Shown here piece by piece: positions 63,899-64,000 of a stretch of DNA of 64,000 nucleotides. The DNA comes from Symbiodinium natans (Eukaryota; Sar; Dinophyceae; Suessiales; Symbiodiniaceae), in assembly GCA_905221605.1 (NCBI GenBank), contig CAJNDS010002390.1, positions 841,113 to 905,112 of the forward strand, in the 5' to 3' direction. The translations under genes and the position numbers were made by a program. Every line of letters starts with the position of its first letter. Position 1 is the stretch's first letter. Below the pieces are notes generated by a model that was not told the DNA's origin, ran no database searches, and saw only the letters and a list, made by a program, of their open reading frames with translations.

Positions 63899-63915
63899 CA
63901 TTCAATTCTTGGAAG
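62714..63915. other. Telomere-poor tail, AT microsatellites
   Basis: Only one short CCCTAAA patch at 62906-62940. TA/TATG microsatellites at 62858-62892, 63093-63150, 63500-63590 and GA at 63866-63898. Open islands at 62979-63060 (SEALNHQSRASSNLGE) and 63348-63480 (EYCEYGKPGRGQWRLVKKQ) are unassigned. Confidence 0.45.
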
Positions 63916-64000
63916 TTCCTTCAAAGAAGCCCGGACAAGGGCGACGCTGCTGCTGCGGGCCTCTCGGAGCTCCGCTGCCGCGCCGGTGGTGGGGGCCCCG
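63916..64000 (+). CDS. Possible exon running off the window
   Basis: After TTGGAAG. Reads FLQRSPDKGDAAAAGLS then ELRCRAGGGG, high GC3. Could be the first exon seen of a third gene. Confidence 0.38.

Overview
The window looks like nuclear DNA of a dinoflagellate. Three things point there. (1) Short coding islands on the + strand are separated by introns of several hundred bases to about 2.4 kb. (2) Many of these introns must start with GC or GA instead of GT to keep frame, and exons usually begin with G after the acceptor AG. (3) Plant/alveolate-type telomeric heptamers (TTTAGGG or CCCTAAA) fill the introns. The genus cannot be told. No rRNA, CRISPR, bacterial operon or intact tRNA gene was seen. 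Nearly all long open frames are artefacts of microsatellites or telomeric arrays.

Gene A (exon candidates from about position 61 to about 41.4 kb, + strand) is a voltage-gated cation channel. Eleven exons between 21122 and 31988 join in one uninterrupted frame and give S1, S2, S3, S4 (a basic residue every third position), S4-S5 linker, S5, pore loop and S6. About 25 further islands upstream read as short hydrophilic exons, probably the cytoplasmic N-terminus, although only a few are phase-linked. A 100-N assembly gap at 32169-32268 lies exactly where the end of S6 should be. A few weaker islands follow (32.4-41.4 kb).

Gene B (about 43593-62713, + strand) is a second multi-exon gene of unknown function. 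A proposed start exon at 43593 leads through phase-compatible exons. One middle part has an FVSHSCW motif and a hydrophobic segment. The C-terminal half (52459-62713) reads as a helical, charged, Ala-rich protein ending in a TGA at 62711-62713. Where gene A ends and gene B begins is not certain.

Repeats dominate the rest. Telomeric arrays are present in almost every intron and follow a polarity rule: TTTAGGG after the donor and CCCTAAA before the acceptor. At least seven families of roughly 70-150 bp fold-back (palindromic) elements recur within the introns, and some carry telomeric expansions in their loops. There are also large microsatellites (poly-G/A at 17.9-18.4 kb, ACGC/AC at 25.2-26.3 kb, CATT/AT at 10.9-11.5 kb), a tRNA-like SINE candidate at 48.3-48.5 kb, and two islands with minus-strand open frames (11.5-12.0 and 46.4-47.2 kb). 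The last 1.1 kb carries no telomeric repeats and may be intergenic or the start of another locus.

Exon boundaries were assigned by eye from open frame, AG acceptor and GT/GC/GA donor. Only the 21.1-32.0 kb core and parts of gene B are supported by phase agreement across several joins.
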